NCBI RefSeq assembly: GCF_007830265.1 | Contig: NZ_VLKE01000001.1 | Coordinates: 3,534,001-3,598,000 of the forward strand | Direction: 5' to 3' | Length of the DNA stretch: 64,000 nucleotides | Source of the DNA: Micromonospora olivasterospora | GTDB taxonomy: Bacteria; Actinomycetota; Actinomycetes; Mycobacteriales; Micromonosporaceae | Program-made: the position numbers and the translations under genes | Part shown: in pieces, positions 50,038-61,796 of the stretch | How the letters are laid out: every line of letters starts with the position of its first letter | How positions within the stretch are numbered: the stretch's first letter is position 1 | The notes under the pieces: model-generated | Seen by the model: the letters and a program-made list of their open reading frames with translations, nothing else | Databases searched by the model: none | Told to the model about the DNA's origin: nothing

Positions 50038-50725
50038 CTCGCCGGGGTCGGCTGATCGGGTCTACCGAGCCTGACGGCGTGTCCGGTGTCACCGGGGGCC
50101 GACCCTGGCCCGTGGTGACCACAAACACGGCGGGGCCACCAGGATAAAACGAGGTACGGCGGCGAAAGGTGACGATCCGCCGAGGCGTCCCGGCCCCGAC
50201 CAGCGCCGCCGGCGCCGCGACCTCGGCGTCCGGCTGGTGGCGGGCGGCGAATCCGCCTGCGTGCGCGTACCGTTGTCGGCGCGCGGCCCCAGGCGCGTCG
50301 GGCCCCCCGTTCCCGACGACACCGGGCCGCCCTGGGCGGCCGACAGGTCCCGTGTCGGCCGCCCGCCCCTTTCCTGGCCTGCGGTTCTGCTGCGGACTGC
50401 GCCGGGCAGGGAAACCACCTGCGTCCGAGTCGCCGGGCTTCCTCCCACGAGGGCCGGGATCATGTCCATGGACCGTAGTGCATACGTCCCACTCCAGCGA
50501 GCCGATTGCGAAAGGTGACGAATCGCCTACAGTCGGGGCGGAGGTGTGGGTTTCGCAGGCCCGGTGCCGACGGGCCGAAGCCGCGCCGAGCCGCGCCCGC
50601 GCGAAACTCGGATGCGCGCCGCGCCGTCACACTCCTACCGTCTTCCCATGCGCAGCGCGGTACGGGCCACGACGCCGGGACACCCCGGCGCGCCGCACTG
50701 ACGTCACCGTCAACCGAGGCCCCGG
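50038..50725 (+). other. Gap without a convincing gene
   Basis: One frame stays open here but is Pro/Arg/Ser-rich with no folding pattern, so I reject it. A 14-nt direct repeat GCGAAAGGTGACGA is at 50161-50174 and 50508-50521. The gap lies between the DedA promoter and the truncated ThrRS gene, so it probably marks the rearrangement that removed the ThrRS 5' end. Confidence 0.45.
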
Positions 50726-51620
50726 GGCGATCCGCTCGCTGCCGCTGCGGGTGGGCGAGCTGGGCGGCATGTACCGCGCGGAGCGCTCGGGGGTGCTCGG
50801 CGGGCTGTCCCGGGTGCGGGCGATCTCGCTCAACGACGCGCACAACTTCTGCGCCCTGGAGCAGGTGGGCGAGGAGGTCGCCGTGATCCTGTCGCTGATC
50901 CGCGAGGCGCACGCCGCGCTCGGCGTCCGCCCGGCGGGGTTCCGGCTGTCGCTGCGCGGGCCCGGGCAGCGGTACGTCGGCACCGACGACCAGTGGCGGC
51001 GGGCGGAGGAGCTGCTGCGGGGCGCCCTGGCCGGGGTCGACTTCGTCGAGGCGCCCGGCGACGCCGCCTTCTACGGGCCGAAGATCGACATCCAGATCGT
51101 CGACGCGGCCGGCCGGGAGTCGACCCTCTCCACCGTCCAGCTCGACTTCGACAAGCCCGAGCGGTTCGACCTGTCGTACGTCGACGCGTCCGGGGCCCGG
51201 CGCCGGCCCGTGATGGTGCACCGCAGCCTCGTGGGCAGCATGGAACGCCTCTTCGCCTACCTGATCGAGGTGCACCAGGGCGACTTCCCGCCCTGGTACG
51301 CCCCGGTGCAGCTGGTGGTGCTCCCGGTCGACCCCGGCGACGCCGCGCAGGCGGACGTGGCCGACCGGCTGGCCCGGGACGCCGTGGCGCTCGGCCTGCG
51401 GGCCGAGGTGGACGGGGGCGGGTCGCTGGGCGCCCGGGTCCGCGACGCCGCCCGCCGCCGCGTCCCGTACGTCGGCGTGATCGGCGCGCGGGAGGCGGCC
51501 CACGGCTCCGTCGCCCTCCGGCTGCGCGACGGCCGCGTCCCGGGGCCGCTCCCCGTGTCGGACGCCCTCGCCCTGGTCGGGGCCGTGGTCGCCACCCGCT
51601 CGGCGGACCTGCTGCCCTGA
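50726..51620 (+). pseudogene. thrS: Threonyl-tRNA synthetase remnant (5' end missing)
   Basis: Similarity begins abruptly at RSLPLRVGELGGMYRAERSG, inside motif 2 of the class II catalytic core (SGVLGGLSRVRAISLNDAHNFC). It continues through VEAPGDAAFYGPKIDIQI, motif 3 (RSLVGSMERLFAYLIE) and the anticodon-binding domain APVQLVVLPVDPGD to the stop. Motif 1, ~100 residues of the catalytic core and any editing domain are missing, so the protein cannot charge tRNA. The compact sequence suggests it was a second, editing-less ThrRS. A short product from an internal start is possible but would be inactive as a synthetase. Confidence 0.82.
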
Positions 51621-51651
51621 CCGCCCCCGCCCGGGCGGGACCCGCCGTCCC

Positions 51652-51678
51652 GACCCGCCCCGCGATCCGGGGCGGGTC
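51652..51678. terminator. Terminator between converging genes
   Basis: GACCCGCCCC (51652-51661) and GGGGCGGGTC (51669-51678) form a perfect 10-bp stem with a 7-nt loop, between the ThrRS remnant and the ABC exporter gene. Confidence 0.75.
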
Positions 51679-51708
51679 GCCGGCGGTCGATCCCCGGCCA
51701 CGCCCGCC

Positions 51709-53736
51709 CTACACCGACGCGGGCTCGGCGGTGGCGAGGTCCGGCCCCGCCTCGGGGATCGCGGACTGGCTGAACTGGGACTGGTAGAGGTGGTGGTACG
51801 CCCCGTTCGCCGCCAGGAGTTCCTCGTGCGTGCCCTGCTCGACGATCCGGCCGTTCTCCATCATCAGGATCAGGTCGGCGTCGCGGATGGTGGACAGCCG
51901 GTGGGCGATGACGAAGCTGGTGCGGTCCGAGCGCAGCGCCGCCATCGCCCGCTGGAGCAGGACCTCCGTGCGGGTGTCCACCGAGCTGGTGGCCTCGTCC
52001 AGGATGAGCAGCGACGGCTCGGCCAGGAACGCCCGGGCGATGGTGATGAGCTGCTTCTCGCCCGCGCTGACGTTGCTGCCCTCCTCGTCGATCACCGTGT
52101 CGTAGCCGTCGGGGAGGCTGCGCACGAACCGGTCCACGAACGTGGCCCGGGCCGCGTCGACGATCTCCTCCTCGGTGGCGCCCGGCCGGCCGTACGCGAT
52201 GTTGTCCCGGATGGTGCCGCCGAAGAGCCAGGTGTCCTGGAGCACCATGCCGATCCGGCCGCGCAGGTCGTCCCGGGCCAGGGTGGTGATGTCCACCCCG
52301 TCGAGGGTGATCCGGCCGGCGTCCAGCTCGTAGAACCGCATGATCAGGTTGACCAGCGTGGTCTTGCCGGCGCCCGTCGGGCCGACGATGGCCACGGTGT
52401 GCCCGGGCTCGGCGACCAGGGACAGGTCCTCGATCAGCGGCTTGTCCGGCTCGTACCGGAAGGAGACGTGCTCGAACTCGACCCGGCCGTGCGGGTCGGC
52501 CACCCGGGCCGGCACCGCCGGGTCGGGGCTCTGCTCCTCCGCGTCGAGCACCGCGAACACCCGCTCGGCGGAGGCCACCCCGGACTGGAGCAGGTTCGCC
52601 ATGGAGGCGACCTGGGTCAGCGGCTGGGTGAACTGCCGGGAGTACTGGATGAACGCCTGCACGTCGCCGAGACTCATCGACCCGGACGCCACCCGCAGGC
52701 CGCCGACCACGGCGATCGCGACGTAGCTCAGGTTCCCGATGAACATCATCGCCGGCATGATGATCCCGGAGATGAACTGGGCGCCGAAACTGGCCCGGAA
52801 CAGCTCCTCGTTCTTGGCGTGGAAGGCCGCCTCGACCTCGCGCTGCCGGCCGAAGACCTTGACCAGCTCGTGGCCGGTGAACGCCTCCTCGATCTGGCCG
52901 TTCAGCTCGCCGGTGTGCGTCCACTGGGCGATGAACTTCTGCTGCGACCGCTTCGCGATCTGCCCGGTCACGATCACCGACAGCGGCACCGCGACCAGGG
53001 CCACCAGCGCCAGCAGGGGCGAGATCCAGAACATCATGGCCAGTACGCCGACCACGGTGAGCAGCGACGTGAGCAGCTGGCTCAGCGTCTGCTGGAGCGT
53101 CTGCGAGATGTTGTCGATGTCGTTGGTGACCCGGCTGAGCAGCTCGCCGCGGGGCTGCCGGTCGAAGTAGGGCAGCGGCAGCCGGTTGAGCTTGTCCTCC
53201 ACGTCGGCGCGCAGCTTCAGCACCGTACGCTGCACGACGCCGTTGAGCAGCCAGCCCTGCCACCACATCAGCGCGCTGGCGGCCAGGTAGAGCCCGAGCG
53301 CGAGCAGCAGCACCCGGCCGAGCGCGGGGAAGTCGATGCCGACCCCGGGCACCACGTCCATCCGGGCGAGCATGTCGGCGAAGTTGTCGTTGCCGCTCGC
53401 CCGGGCGGCCGCGACGGCCTGCTCCAGGGTGGTCCCGGCGGGCAGTTGCCGGCCGATCACCCCGCTGAAGATGAGGTCGGTGGCGCGGCCGAGCACCTTC
53501 GGCCCGTACACGCTGAATCCGACGCTGACCACGGCCAGGCCGATGATGACGACGAGCTGGAGCCGGTGCGGCCGCAACCGGCCCAGCAGCCGGCGGGCGG
53601 ACGGCCCGAAGTTCATCGACTTCTCGGCCGGCATGCCGGCGCCCATCCACGGCGGGCCGCCGCGCTGGCCGCCGGGCGGCAGCCGCTTCGGCGTCGCCGC
53701 CTCCGGGGCGCGCTTCTGTTCCGGTACGGCGGTCAT
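51709..53736 (-). CDS. ABC exporter half-transporter, canonical ATPase site (subunit 2)
   Basis: This 675-residue fusion of transmembrane and ATPase domains is the second gene of a MarR-controlled pair. Six helices span ~60-385, including an insert with [19 protein letters not shown]. The NBD shows Walker [11 protein letters not shown]-loop [10 protein letters not shown], signature VSAGEKQL (Ala replacing Gly), Walker [14 protein letters not shown] with the catalytic Glu, and H-loop [11 protein letters not shown] 53736 overlaps the upstream stop (ATGA). A drug/lipid exporter is likely. Confidence 0.93.
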   Translation of the reverse strand: MTAVPEQKRAPEAATPKRLPPGGQRGGPPWMGAGMPAEKSMNFGPSARRLLGRLRPHRLQLVVIIGLAVVSVGFSVYGPKVLGRATDLIFSGVIGRQLPAGTTLEQAVAAARASGNDNFADMLARMDVVPGVGIDFPALGRVLLLALGLYLAASALMWWQGWLLNGVVQRTVLKLRADVEDKLNRLPLPYFDRQPRGELLSRVTNDIDNISQTLQQTLSQLLTSLLTVVGVLAMMFWISPLLALVALVAVPLSVIVTGQIAKRSQQKFIAQWTHTGELNGQIEEAFTGHELVKVFGRQREVEAAFHAKNEELFRASFGAQFISGIIMPAMMFIGNLSYVAIAVVGGLRVASGSMSLGDVQAFIQYSRQFTQPLTQVASMANLLQSGVASAERVFAVLDAEEQSPDPAVPARVADPHGRVEFEHVSFRYEPDKPLIEDLSLVAEPGHTVAIVGPTGAGKTTLVNLIMRFYELDAGRITLDGVDITTLARDDLRGRIGMVLQDTWLFGGTIRDNIAYGRPGATEEEIVDAARATFVDRFVRSLPDGYDTVIDEEGSNVSAGEKQLITIARAFLAEPSLLILDEATSSVDTRTEVLLQRAMAALRSDRTSFVIAHRLSTIRDADLILMMENGRIVEQGTHEELLAANGAYHHLYQSQFSQSAIPEAGPDLATAEPASV

Positions 53737-55466
53737 GCCGTCACCTCCGCCGTCTGCTGGGAGGCGACGATCTCCGCGTACGTCGGGCAGGTCTCCAGTA
53801 GTTCGGCGTGTCGGCCCATTCCGACGATGCCCCCGTCCTCGAGCACGATGATCTGGTCGGCGTCGACGATCGTGGAGACCCGCTGGGCCACGATCACCAC
53901 CGCCGCGTCCGCGGTGACCGGCCGCAGCGCCGCCCGCAGCCGGGCGTCGGTGCCGAGGTCGAGCGCCGAGAACGAGTCGTCGAAGAGGTAGATCTCCGGC
54001 CGGCGGACCAGGGCCCGGGCGATCGCCAGGCGCTGCCGCTGCCCGCCGGAGACGTTCGTGCCGCCCTGCGCGATCGGCGCGTCCAGTCCGCCCGGCATCG
54101 TGGCGACGAAGTCGCGGGCCTGGGCGATCTCCAGGGCCGCCCAGAGCTCGTCGTCCGTGGCGTGCGGGTTGCCGTAGCGCAGGTTGCTGGCGACGGTGCC
54201 GCTGAACAGGTACGGCCGCTGCGGCACCAGCCCGATCCGCCGCCACAGCTCGTCGGGGGCCAGGTCGCGCACGTCCACCCCGTCGACCAGCACGCTGCCG
54301 GAGGTGGTGTCCACCAGCCGGGGAATCAGCGACAGCAGCGTCGTCTTGCCGGCGCCGGTGCTGCCGATGATCGCCGTGGTGCGCCCGGCCGTGGCCCGGA
54401 ACGAGATGTCGTGCAGCACCGGCGCGCTCGCCCCCGGGTACTGGAACCGTACGTCGCGCAGCTCCAGCTCGCCCCGCGCGGCCACCTCGGCCACCGGCTG
54501 CGCCGGGGGCGCCACCGACGACCCCGTGTCCAGCACCTCGACGATCCGTTCGGCGCAGACCGCGGCGCGCGGCACCATCATCAGCATGAAGGTGGCCATC
54601 ATGACCGCCATCAGGATCTGCATCAGGTACTGCAGGAAGGCGGTGAGCGCGCCGACCTGGATCTGGCCGGCGTCGACCCGCTCCGCGCCGAACCACAGCA
54701 CGGCGACGCTGGAGACGTTGAGCACCAGCATGACCACCGGGAAGATCAGGGCCATCAGCCGGCCGGTGCGCAGGGCGGTCGCGGTGAGGTCGGCGTTCGC
54801 CCGGCCGAAGCGCTCCGTCTCGTACGGCTCCCGGACGAACGCCCGGACCACCCGGATGCCGGTGATCTGCTCGCGCAGCACCCGGTTGACGGTGTCGATG
54901 CGGGTCTGCATCAGCCGGAACCCGGGCACCATCCGCCGGATGATCAGCCCCAGCCCGATCGCCAGCACCGGGACGCAGACCAGCATCAGCCAGGAGAGCC
55001 CGAGGTCCTCGCGCAGCGCCATCACCACGCCGCCGACGCTCATGATCGGCGCGGCGACGAGCATGGTGCAGCTCATCAGCACGAGCATCTGCACCTGCTG
55101 CACGTCGTTGGTGTTGCGGGTGATCAGCGAGGGCGCGCCGAAGCGGGCCACCTCCCGGGCGGAGAACCGGTTGACGTGCCCGAACACCTCGGCCCGGACG
55201 TCTCGCCCGAACCCCATCGCGGTCCGTGCGCCGAGGTAGACCGCCGCGGTCGAGCAGGCGATCTGCACGAGGCTGACCAGGAGCATCCAGCCGCCCGTGT
55301 GCAGGATGTAGCCGGTGTCGCCGCGGGCCACGCCCTGGTCGATGATGTCGGCGTTGAGGCTCGGCAGGTACAGCGAGGCCATGGTGCCGACGAACTGGAA
55401 CGCCACCACCGCCGCGAGGGCCCGGCGGTACGGGCGCAGGTGGGTGCGGAGCAACCGGATCAGCAC
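53733..55466 (-). CDS. ABC exporter half-transporter, degenerate ATPase site (subunit 1)
   Basis: This is a 577-residue half-exporter with helices at ~15-300. The NBD has Walker [10 protein letters not shown] and signature VSGGQRQR. Walker B is [12 protein letters not shown], with Asp where the catalytic Glu belongs, and the H-loop His is Gln (IVAQRVST). So one of the two composite ATP sites is inactive, as in TM287/288- and BmrCD-type heterodimers, and this subunit must pair with the canonical one at 51709. GTG 55466 overlaps the MarR gene by 7 nt. Confidence 0.93.
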   Translation of the reverse strand: MLIRLLRTHLRPYRRALAAVVAFQFVGTMASLYLPSLNADIIDQGVARGDTGYILHTGGWMLLVSLVQIACSTAAVYLGARTAMGFGRDVRAEVFGHVNRFSAREVARFGAPSLITRNTNDVQQVQMLVLMSCTMLVAAPIMSVGGVVMALREDLGLSWLMLVCVPVLAIGLGLIIRRMVPGFRLMQTRIDTVNRVLREQITGIRVVRAFVREPYETERFGRANADLTATALRTGRLMALIFPVVMLVLNVSSVAVLWFGAERVDAGQIQVGALTAFLQYLMQILMAVMMATFMLMMVPRAAVCAERIVEVLDTGSSVAPPAQPVAEVAARGELELRDVRFQYPGASAPVLHDISFRATAGRTTAIIGSTGAGKTTLLSLIPRLVDTTSGSVLVDGVDVRDLAPDELWRRIGLVPQRPYLFSGTVASNLRYGNPHATDDELWAALEIAQARDFVATMPGGLDAPIAQGGTNVSGGQRQRLAIARALVRRPEIYLFDDSFSALDLGTDARLRAALRPVTADAAVVIVAQRVSTIVDADQIIVLEDGGIVGMGRHAELLETCPTYAEIVASQQTAEVTA

Positions 55467-55942
55467 GGCGGGGCCTCCGGTCTGGACTCGGGCGTCGTCA
55501 ATGTGGGTTCCTCTCCCAGGCTGATGACTTCCAGCAGGAACTCCCGGATCACGGCCGCCTTCGCCGGATCGGCGTCGACCGAGGTGAGGGGCCTGCCGGA
55601 GTGGATGATCGTGGTGAGCGCCGCGACCCGCTCCCGGCCGGCGGTGGTCAGCGCCAGGCGTACGCTGCGTCGGTCGGCGTCGTCGCGTCGGCGCTCGACG
55701 AGGCCGTCGCGCTCGAGGGTGTCGACGATGCCGGTCAGGGTGGCCGGCCGGACGAAGCAGAGTTCGGCGGTCGCCCGGTGCGGCAGCTCACCGAACCGGG
55801 CGAGGGTCATCAGGGTGGCCATGCCCGCCTGGGTGAGCCCGTGCTCCTCGGCGAGGTAGCGGTTCCACCGCTGGCCGACGACGTGACCGGCGATGGCCAG
55901 CAGGCGGCCGAGCGGCACGTCGTGCAACGTGACCAGATCCAT
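55460..55942 (-). CDS. MarR-family transcriptional regulator
   Basis: This is a 160-residue winged-helix regulator from ATG 55942: [40 protein letters not shown], recognition region [39 protein letters not shown]. It is the first gene of the exporter operon and presumably represses it until a ligand binds. TAACGT on the - strand (55950-55955) lies 7 nt before the ATG, a leaderless start. The longer form from 55978 is not needed. Confidence 0.9.
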   Translation of the reverse strand: MDLVTLHDVPLGRLLAIAGHVVGQRWNRYLAEEHGLTQAGMATLMTLARFGELPHRATAELCFVRPATLTGIVDTLERDGLVERRRDDADRRSVRLALTTAGRERVAALTTIIHSGRPLTSVDADPAKAAVIREFLLEVISLGEEPTLTTPESRPEAPPC

Positions 55943-55949
55943 GCCGCCA

Positions 55950-55955
55950 ACGTTA
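55950..55955 (-). promoter_or_regulatory. TAACGT -10 box of the MarR-exporter operon
   Basis: TAACGT on the - strand lies 7 nt before ATG 55942 and sits within AACGTTAGCG, a partly symmetric sequence that could be the operator. Confidence 0.5.
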
Positions 55956-56076
55956 GCGTCCTGATCGTAAGGGGCCAAACGAATTTCGTCCGACCCGCGG
56001 GTGAACCTCCGCCCCGGGTAACGTACGCGCCGCGGGCAAGGTCACTGCCCGCGGCGCGTCTCGTCACCCAACGCGT

Positions 56077-57576
<1,500 letters not shown>

Positions 57577-58188
57577 TCAGCCCGCGAGCAGCGCCACCGC
57601 CACCGCGGCCATCACGGCCGCGACCGCGCCGTCGAGCACCCGCCAGGCCGCGGTACGGGCGAGCAGCGGCGCGAGCCGGTGCGCCCCCGTGCCCAGCGCG
57701 GTGAACCAGACGACGCTGGCGGCCGCCGCTCCCGCGCCGAACCACCACCGGTGCTCGTGCTGCTGGGCGATCCCGCCGAGCAGGAGCACCGTGTCCAGGT
57801 AGACGTGCGGGTTGAGGTAGGTGAACGCCAGGCAGGCCAGGATGGTGGCGCGCAGCGAGGCCGGCGGTCGGTCGGTCGGTACGAGTGCGTCCGGGCGCAA
57901 CGCGCGGCGCGCCGCGAGCACCGCGTAGCACAGCAGGAACGCCGCCCCACCGAACCGGACGGCGGTCAGCAGCGCCGGCCGCCCGGCGACGACCGAGCCC
58001 ACCCCGGCGACGCCCGCCGCGATCAGGAGTGCGTCCGAGGCGGCGCAGGCGGCGACGACCGGCCCGACGTGCTCCCGGCGCAGGCCCTGGCGCAGCACGA
58101 ACGCGTTCTGCGCGCCGATCGCGACGATCAGGGCGACGGAGACGGAGAACCCGGTTGCCGCCGAGGTGATCAGTTCTGGGTACGGCAC
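57577..58188 (-). CDS. LysE/ArgO-family amino acid exporter
   Basis: This 203-residue exporter has six membrane helices; TGFSVSVALIVAIGAQNAFVLRQGLRREHV is the family signature. Relatives export arginine or lysine. GTG 58188 has TAGCGT 7 nt upstream (58196-58201), so the mRNA should be leaderless. It diverges from an ArgP/LysG-type regulator, and such pairs form the basic amino acid export switch (family knowledge). Substrate, Arg or Lys, cannot be told. Confidence 0.92.
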   Translation of the reverse strand: MPYPELITSAATGFSVSVALIVAIGAQNAFVLRQGLRREHVGPVVAACAASDALLIAAGVAGVGSVVAGRPALLTAVRFGGAAFLLCYAVLAARRALRPDALVPTDRPPASLRATILACLAFTYLNPHVYLDTVLLLGGIAQQHEHRWWFGAGAAAASVVWFTALGTGAHRLAPLLARTAAWRVLDGAVAAVMAAVAVALLAG

Positions 58189-58195
58189 GTCGGGG

Positions 58196-58251
58196 ACGCT
58201 ACGGCCGGCGGGAACCTGCGTCCAGCTGAACTTTTTCACGTTCCATAAGCT
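58196..58251. promoter_or_regulatory. Divergent promoters of the exporter and its LysR regulator
   Basis: TAGCGT on the - strand (58196-58201) and TAAGCT on the + strand (58246-58251) are 7 and 6 nt from their start codons. The AT-rich AACTTTTTCACGTTCCATAA between them is the likely regulator site. Confidence 0.5.
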
Positions 58252-58257
58252 GTGCTG

Positions 58258-59154
58258 ATGGAAGGTCTCGACTCCACCCAGCTCCGTACGCTCGCCGCCG
58301 TGGCCGCCGAGGGCAGCTTCGAGGGCGCCGCCCGGCTGCTGCACGTCACGCAGTCGGCGGTGAGCCAGCGGATCAAGTCGCTGGAGGAGACCGTCGGGCA
58401 GGTCCTCGTCCGCCGGTCCCGGCCGTGCCGGGTGACCGCGGCGGGCCGCCCCCTGCTCCGGCTCGCCGGTCAGCTCGTCCTGCTGGAGCGCGAGGCGCTG
58501 GCCGACGCGCGCAGCCCGCTGGGCGGGGCGCGTACCCGGGCCCGGGTCCCCGTGGTGGTCAACGCCGACTCGCTCGCCACCTGGTTCGTCGGCGCGCTGG
58601 CTCGGCTGCCCGGGGAACTGGCGCTGTCCTTCGACATCCGGCAGGACGACCAGGACCACACCGCCGAGCTGCTCCGGGACGGCTCGGTGATGGCGGCGGT
58701 GACCGCCCAGCGGGAGGCGGTGCAGGGCTGCCGCGTACGCCGGCTCGGCGCGATGCGCTACCGCGCGCTGGCGACCCCCGCGCTGGTCGACCACTGGTTC
58801 CCCGACGGCCTCACCGCGTCCGGCCTCGCCGAGGCGCCGGTGGTCGTCTTCGACCGCAAGGACCGGGTGCAGCACCGGTTCCTGCGGGCGGTGGCCGGGC
58901 GGGACCTGGACCCGCCCGTGCACTACGTGCCGTCCGTGCCGGCGTTCGGCGAGGCGATCCGGCGCGGGCTCGGCTGGGGCCTCGTACCCGAACAACTCGC
59001 CCGCGCCGACCTGGCCTGCGGGGCGTGCGTGGACCTCGACCCCGAGCGGACCGTCGACGTCCCCCTGTACTGGCAGCACTGGCGGCTGGACTCGGCGGTG
59101 CTCGGGGCGCTCACCGACGCCGTCCACGCGGCGGCCGCCGAGGCCCTCCGCTGA
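58258..59154 (+). CDS. LysR-type regulator, ArgP/LysG family
   Basis: This is a 298-residue LysR regulator. HTH: QLRTLAAVAAEGSFEGAARLLHVTQSAVSQRIKSLEE, followed by the ArgP-like RSRPCRVTAAGRPLLRLAGQL. The effector domain has VNADSLATWFVGAL, a typical ArgP feature, and AFGEAIRRGLGWGLVPE. It should activate the facing LysE-type exporter when basic amino acids accumulate. ATG 58258 is preferred to GTG 58252 because of the TAAGCT box 6 nt upstream. Confidence 0.92.
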   Translation: MEGLDSTQLRTLAAVAAEGSFEGAARLLHVTQSAVSQRIKSLEETVGQVLVRRSRPCRVTAAGRPLLRLAGQLVLLEREALADARSPLGGARTRARVPVVVNADSLATWFVGALARLPGELALSFDIRQDDQDHTAELLRDGSVMAAVTAQREAVQGCRVRRLGAMRYRALATPALVDHWFPDGLTASGLAEAPVVVFDRKDRVQHRFLRAVAGRDLDPPVHYVPSVPAFGEAIRRGLGWGLVPEQLARADLACGACVDLDPERTVDVPLYWQHWRLDSAVLGALTDAVHAAAAEALR

Positions 59155-59163
59155 GCCGGTGCC

Positions 59164-60915
59164 TCAGGCGATGGTGCAGATCGCGGCCCCGGCCGGGATG
59201 ACCGCGCCGACCTCGGCGGACAGGCCGCTGACCGTGCCGGCCTTGTGGGCGTGCAGCGGCTGCTCCATCTTCATCGCCTCCAGCACGACCACGAGGTCGC
59301 CCTCGGCGACCGTGTCCCCGTCGGCGACGGCGATCTTGACGATCGTGCCCTGCATGGGAGAGGCGAGCGTGTCGCCGCCGACCGCCGCGCCGGCCTTGGC
59401 CCCGCCGCCCCGCCGGGCCGGCTTCCGCACGGCGGGCGCCGCGGCGGCCGTACCCGCGCCGAGGCCGGCGGGGAGGGTGACCTCCAGCCGCTTGCCGCCC
59501 ACCTCGACCACGACGGTCTCGCGCTCGGCCGGCGCCTCGGCGGGGCCGCCGGCCGGCGAAAACGGCGGCACGGTGTTGTCGAACTCCGTCTCGATCCAGC
59601 GGGTGTGCACGGTGAACGGCTCGGCGGTGAACGCCTCGTCGCGGACGACCAGGCGATGGAACGGCAGCGCCGTGGCCATGCCCTCGACGACCATCTCGTC
59701 GAGCGCCCGGCGGGCCCGCTCCAGCGCCTCGGTGCGGGTCTCGCCCGTGATGATCACCTTGGCCAGCAGCGAGTCGAAGTTGCCGCCGATCACGTCGCCC
59801 GCCGTGATGCCGGTGTCCACCCGGACGCCTGGGCCGGTGGGCAGCCGCAGCGCGGTGACGGTGCCCGGGGCGGGCAGGAAGCTGCGCCCCGGGTCCTCGC
59901 CGTTGATCCGGAACTCGATGGCGTGCCCGCGCGGGGTCGGGTCCTCGGTGTGGCGCAGCTTCTCGCCGTCGGCGATGCGGAACTGCTCCCGGACGAGGTC
60001 GATGCCGGCGGTCTCCTCGGTGACCGGGTGCTCGACCTGGAGCCGGGTGTTGACCTCCAGGAAGGAGATCGTGCCGTCCGCGCCGACCAGGTACTCCACG
60101 GTGCCGGCGCCGTGGTAGCCGGCCTCCCGGCAGATCGCCTTGGCAGAGTCGTGGATCTGGGCGCGCTGGGCGTCGGTGAGGAACGGCGCGGGGGCCTCCT
60201 CGACCAGCTTCTGGTGCCGGCGCTGCAGCGAGCAGTCCCGGGTGCCGACCACGATCACGTTGCCGTGCTGGTCGGCGAGGACCTGCGCCTCGACGTGGCG
60301 GGGCTTGTCCAGGTACCGCTCGACGAAGCACTCGCCCCGGCCGAACGCGGCGACCGCCTCGCGGGTGGCCGACTCGAACAGGTGCGGGATCTCCTCCATC
60401 GTGCGCGCCACCTTGAGCCCACGCCCGCCGCCACCGAAGGCGGCCTTGATGGCCACCGGCAGGCCGTGGTCGACGGCGAAGGCGATCACCTCGTCGGCGT
60501 TGCCGACCGGGTCGGGGGTGCCGGGGACCAGGGGCGCGCCCGCGCGCTGGGCGATGTGCCGGGCGGTGACCTTGTCACCGAGGTCGCGGATCGCCTGCGG
60601 GGTCGGGCCGATCCAGGTCAGCCCGGCGTCGATGACGGCCTGGGCGAAGTCGGCGTTCTCGGAGAGGAACCCGTAGCCGGGGTGCACCGCGTCGGCGCCG
60701 GCCCTGGCCGCGATGTCGATCAGCTTGTCGATGCGCAGGTAGCTGTCCGCGGCCGTGTCGCCGCCCAGGGCGTACGCCTCGTCGGCGAGGGTGGCGTGCA
60801 GGGCGTCCCGGTCGGAGTCCGCGTAGACGGCGACGCTGCCCAGACCAGCGTCGCGGCAGGCGCGGATGACGCGGACGGCGATCTCGCCGCGGTTGGCGAT
60901 GAGTACCTTGCGCAC
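59164..60915 (-). CDS. Acyl-CoA carboxylase alpha subunit (biotin carboxylase + BCCP)
   Basis: This 583-residue protein supplies biotin carboxylase and biotin carrier in acetyl-/propionyl-CoA carboxylases. Biotin carboxylase ~1-445: [22 protein letters not shown]-loop [13 protein letters not shown], catalytic [14 protein letters not shown] and RINGED. A linker and the carrier domain follow, with the biotinylated Lys in [10 protein letters not shown] near the C-terminus. It belongs to the actinobacterial AccA3-like group that shares beta subunits encoded elsewhere; none is near. It feeds malonyl-/methylmalonyl-CoA to fatty acid and polyketide synthesis. Confidence 0.95.
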   Translation of the reverse strand: MRKVLIANRGEIAVRVIRACRDAGLGSVAVYADSDRDALHATLADEAYALGGDTAADSYLRIDKLIDIAARAGADAVHPGYGFLSENADFAQAVIDAGLTWIGPTPQAIRDLGDKVTARHIAQRAGAPLVPGTPDPVGNADEVIAFAVDHGLPVAIKAAFGGGGRGLKVARTMEEIPHLFESATREAVAAFGRGECFVERYLDKPRHVEAQVLADQHGNVIVVGTRDCSLQRRHQKLVEEAPAPFLTDAQRAQIHDSAKAICREAGYHGAGTVEYLVGADGTISFLEVNTRLQVEHPVTEETAGIDLVREQFRIADGEKLRHTEDPTPRGHAIEFRINGEDPGRSFLPAPGTVTALRLPTGPGVRVDTGITAGDVIGGNFDSLLAKVIITGETRTEALERARRALDEMVVEGMATALPFHRLVVRDEAFTAEPFTVHTRWIETEFDNTVPPFSPAGGPAEAPAERETVVVEVGGKRLEVTLPAGLGAGTAAAAPAVRKPARRGGGAKAGAAVGGDTLASPMQGTIVKIAVADGDTVAEGDLVVVLEAMKMEQPLHAHKAGTVSGLSAEVGAVIPAGAAICTIA

Positions 60916-61016
60916 CTTGGGCTCCTCCCGAGGGGTTACTGACCGGGAGTGTATCGGCCACCCTCCCCGGCGCTGAACGATCGATCAGGGTGGGATCGCG
61001 CACTGTCCCCGAGCGA

Positions 61017-61034
61017 TAGTCAAACTTGTCTAAT
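61017..61034. promoter_or_regulatory. Candidate PadR operator 1 (TAGTCAAACTTGTCTAAT)
   Basis: This imperfect dyad resembles, arm for arm, the one at 61673-61690 downstream of padR (TAGTCAAnnTTGnnTA). It is 12 nt before the padR GTG and overlaps the likely -10 region (TACGCT 61034-61039, 6 nt before the start). Confidence 0.6.
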
Positions 61035-61045
61035 ACGCTTCTCCG

Positions 61046-61672
61046 GTGTCTGCCACCCGGATGATGATTCTCGGCCTCGTGAAGTGGATGCAGCCGGTGC
61101 ACGGCTACGACGTCCGCCGCGAGCTGCTCAGCTGGAGCGCCGACAAGTGGGCGAACGTGCAGCCCGGCTCGGTCTACCACGCGCTGCGCAAGCTCACCCA
61201 GGAGGGGCTGCTGCGCGAGGTGGCCACCGAGCAGGTCGGCGCCCGCCCGGCGCGGACGACCTACGAGATCACCCCGAAGGGGATCGACGAGTTCGAGACC
61301 CTGCTGCGCGACCTGTGGTGGGGCAACCACCAGGCGGCCGACCCGTTCGTGGCCGCCTTCGCGTTTCTGCCGGCCCTGCCGCGCGAGGAGGCGGCGGCCG
61401 CGCTGCGCGCCCGGGCCCAGGTGATGCGGGTCAACAACGAGACGGCCCGCGCCTCGATGGAGTCGGCCTGGATCCGGGAGTCCAAGCCGATCGGCGTCAC
61501 CTGGATGTACGAGCTGTGGATCGCCCGCGGCGAGGCGGAGGCCGCCTGGTGCGAGCGGGTCGCCGACCTGATCGAGTCCGGCGTGCCGTACCTGCCGGAG
61601 CGGCTGGCCAACGCGCCGGGGTGGGGCGGGCTGGACGCCGGGTCCGGCGGGGGCGCCGACGGCAACGCGTAA
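61046..61672 (+). CDS. PadR-family regulator (long, Vir-like C-terminal domain)
   Basis: This is a 208-residue PadR regulator with the winged helix MMILGLVKWMQPVHGYDVRRELLSW, PGSVYHALRKLTQEGLLREV and TYEITPKGIDEFETLL. A long helical C-terminal region (~100-195) for dimerisation or ligand binding includes RARAQVMRVNNETARASMESAW. The gene precedes a DrrAB-type exporter by 125 nt, and matching dyads lie before both, so it most likely represses itself and the exporter, released by a drug-like ligand (inference). Confidence 0.92.
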   Translation: MSATRMMILGLVKWMQPVHGYDVRRELLSWSADKWANVQPGSVYHALRKLTQEGLLREVATEQVGARPARTTYEITPKGIDEFETLLRDLWWGNHQAADPFVAAFAFLPALPREEAAAALRARAQVMRVNNETARASMESAWIRESKPIGVTWMYELWIARGEAEAAWCERVADLIESGVPYLPERLANAPGWGGLDAGSGGGADGNA

Positions 61673-61711
61673 TAATCAACGTTGACTAAAAACGCTATAT
61701 CGCGTTAGCCT
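61673..61711 (+). promoter_or_regulatory. Exporter promoter with PadR operator 2
   Basis: TAATCAACGTTGACTAAA (61673-61690) contains the perfect TCAACGTTGA palindrome. TTGACT (61682-61687) as -35 and TAGCCT (61706-61711) as -10, spaced 18 nt, form a good promoter, so a bound repressor would cover the -35. The AT-rich stretch is unusual for this genome. Confidence 0.65.
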
Positions 61712-61796
61712 CGGTGGGACGTTCCGGGGCCACCTCCTGCGTGGCGTCCCCGGGGAACGGCCGGCCAGGTCCGGCCACGGACGACCAGGAGCGCAA

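Noticed and set aside
50169..50725. Upstream extension of the ThrRS frame
   Set aside because: Pro/Arg/Ser-rich sequence without catalytic motif 1; similarity begins abruptly at ~50726.
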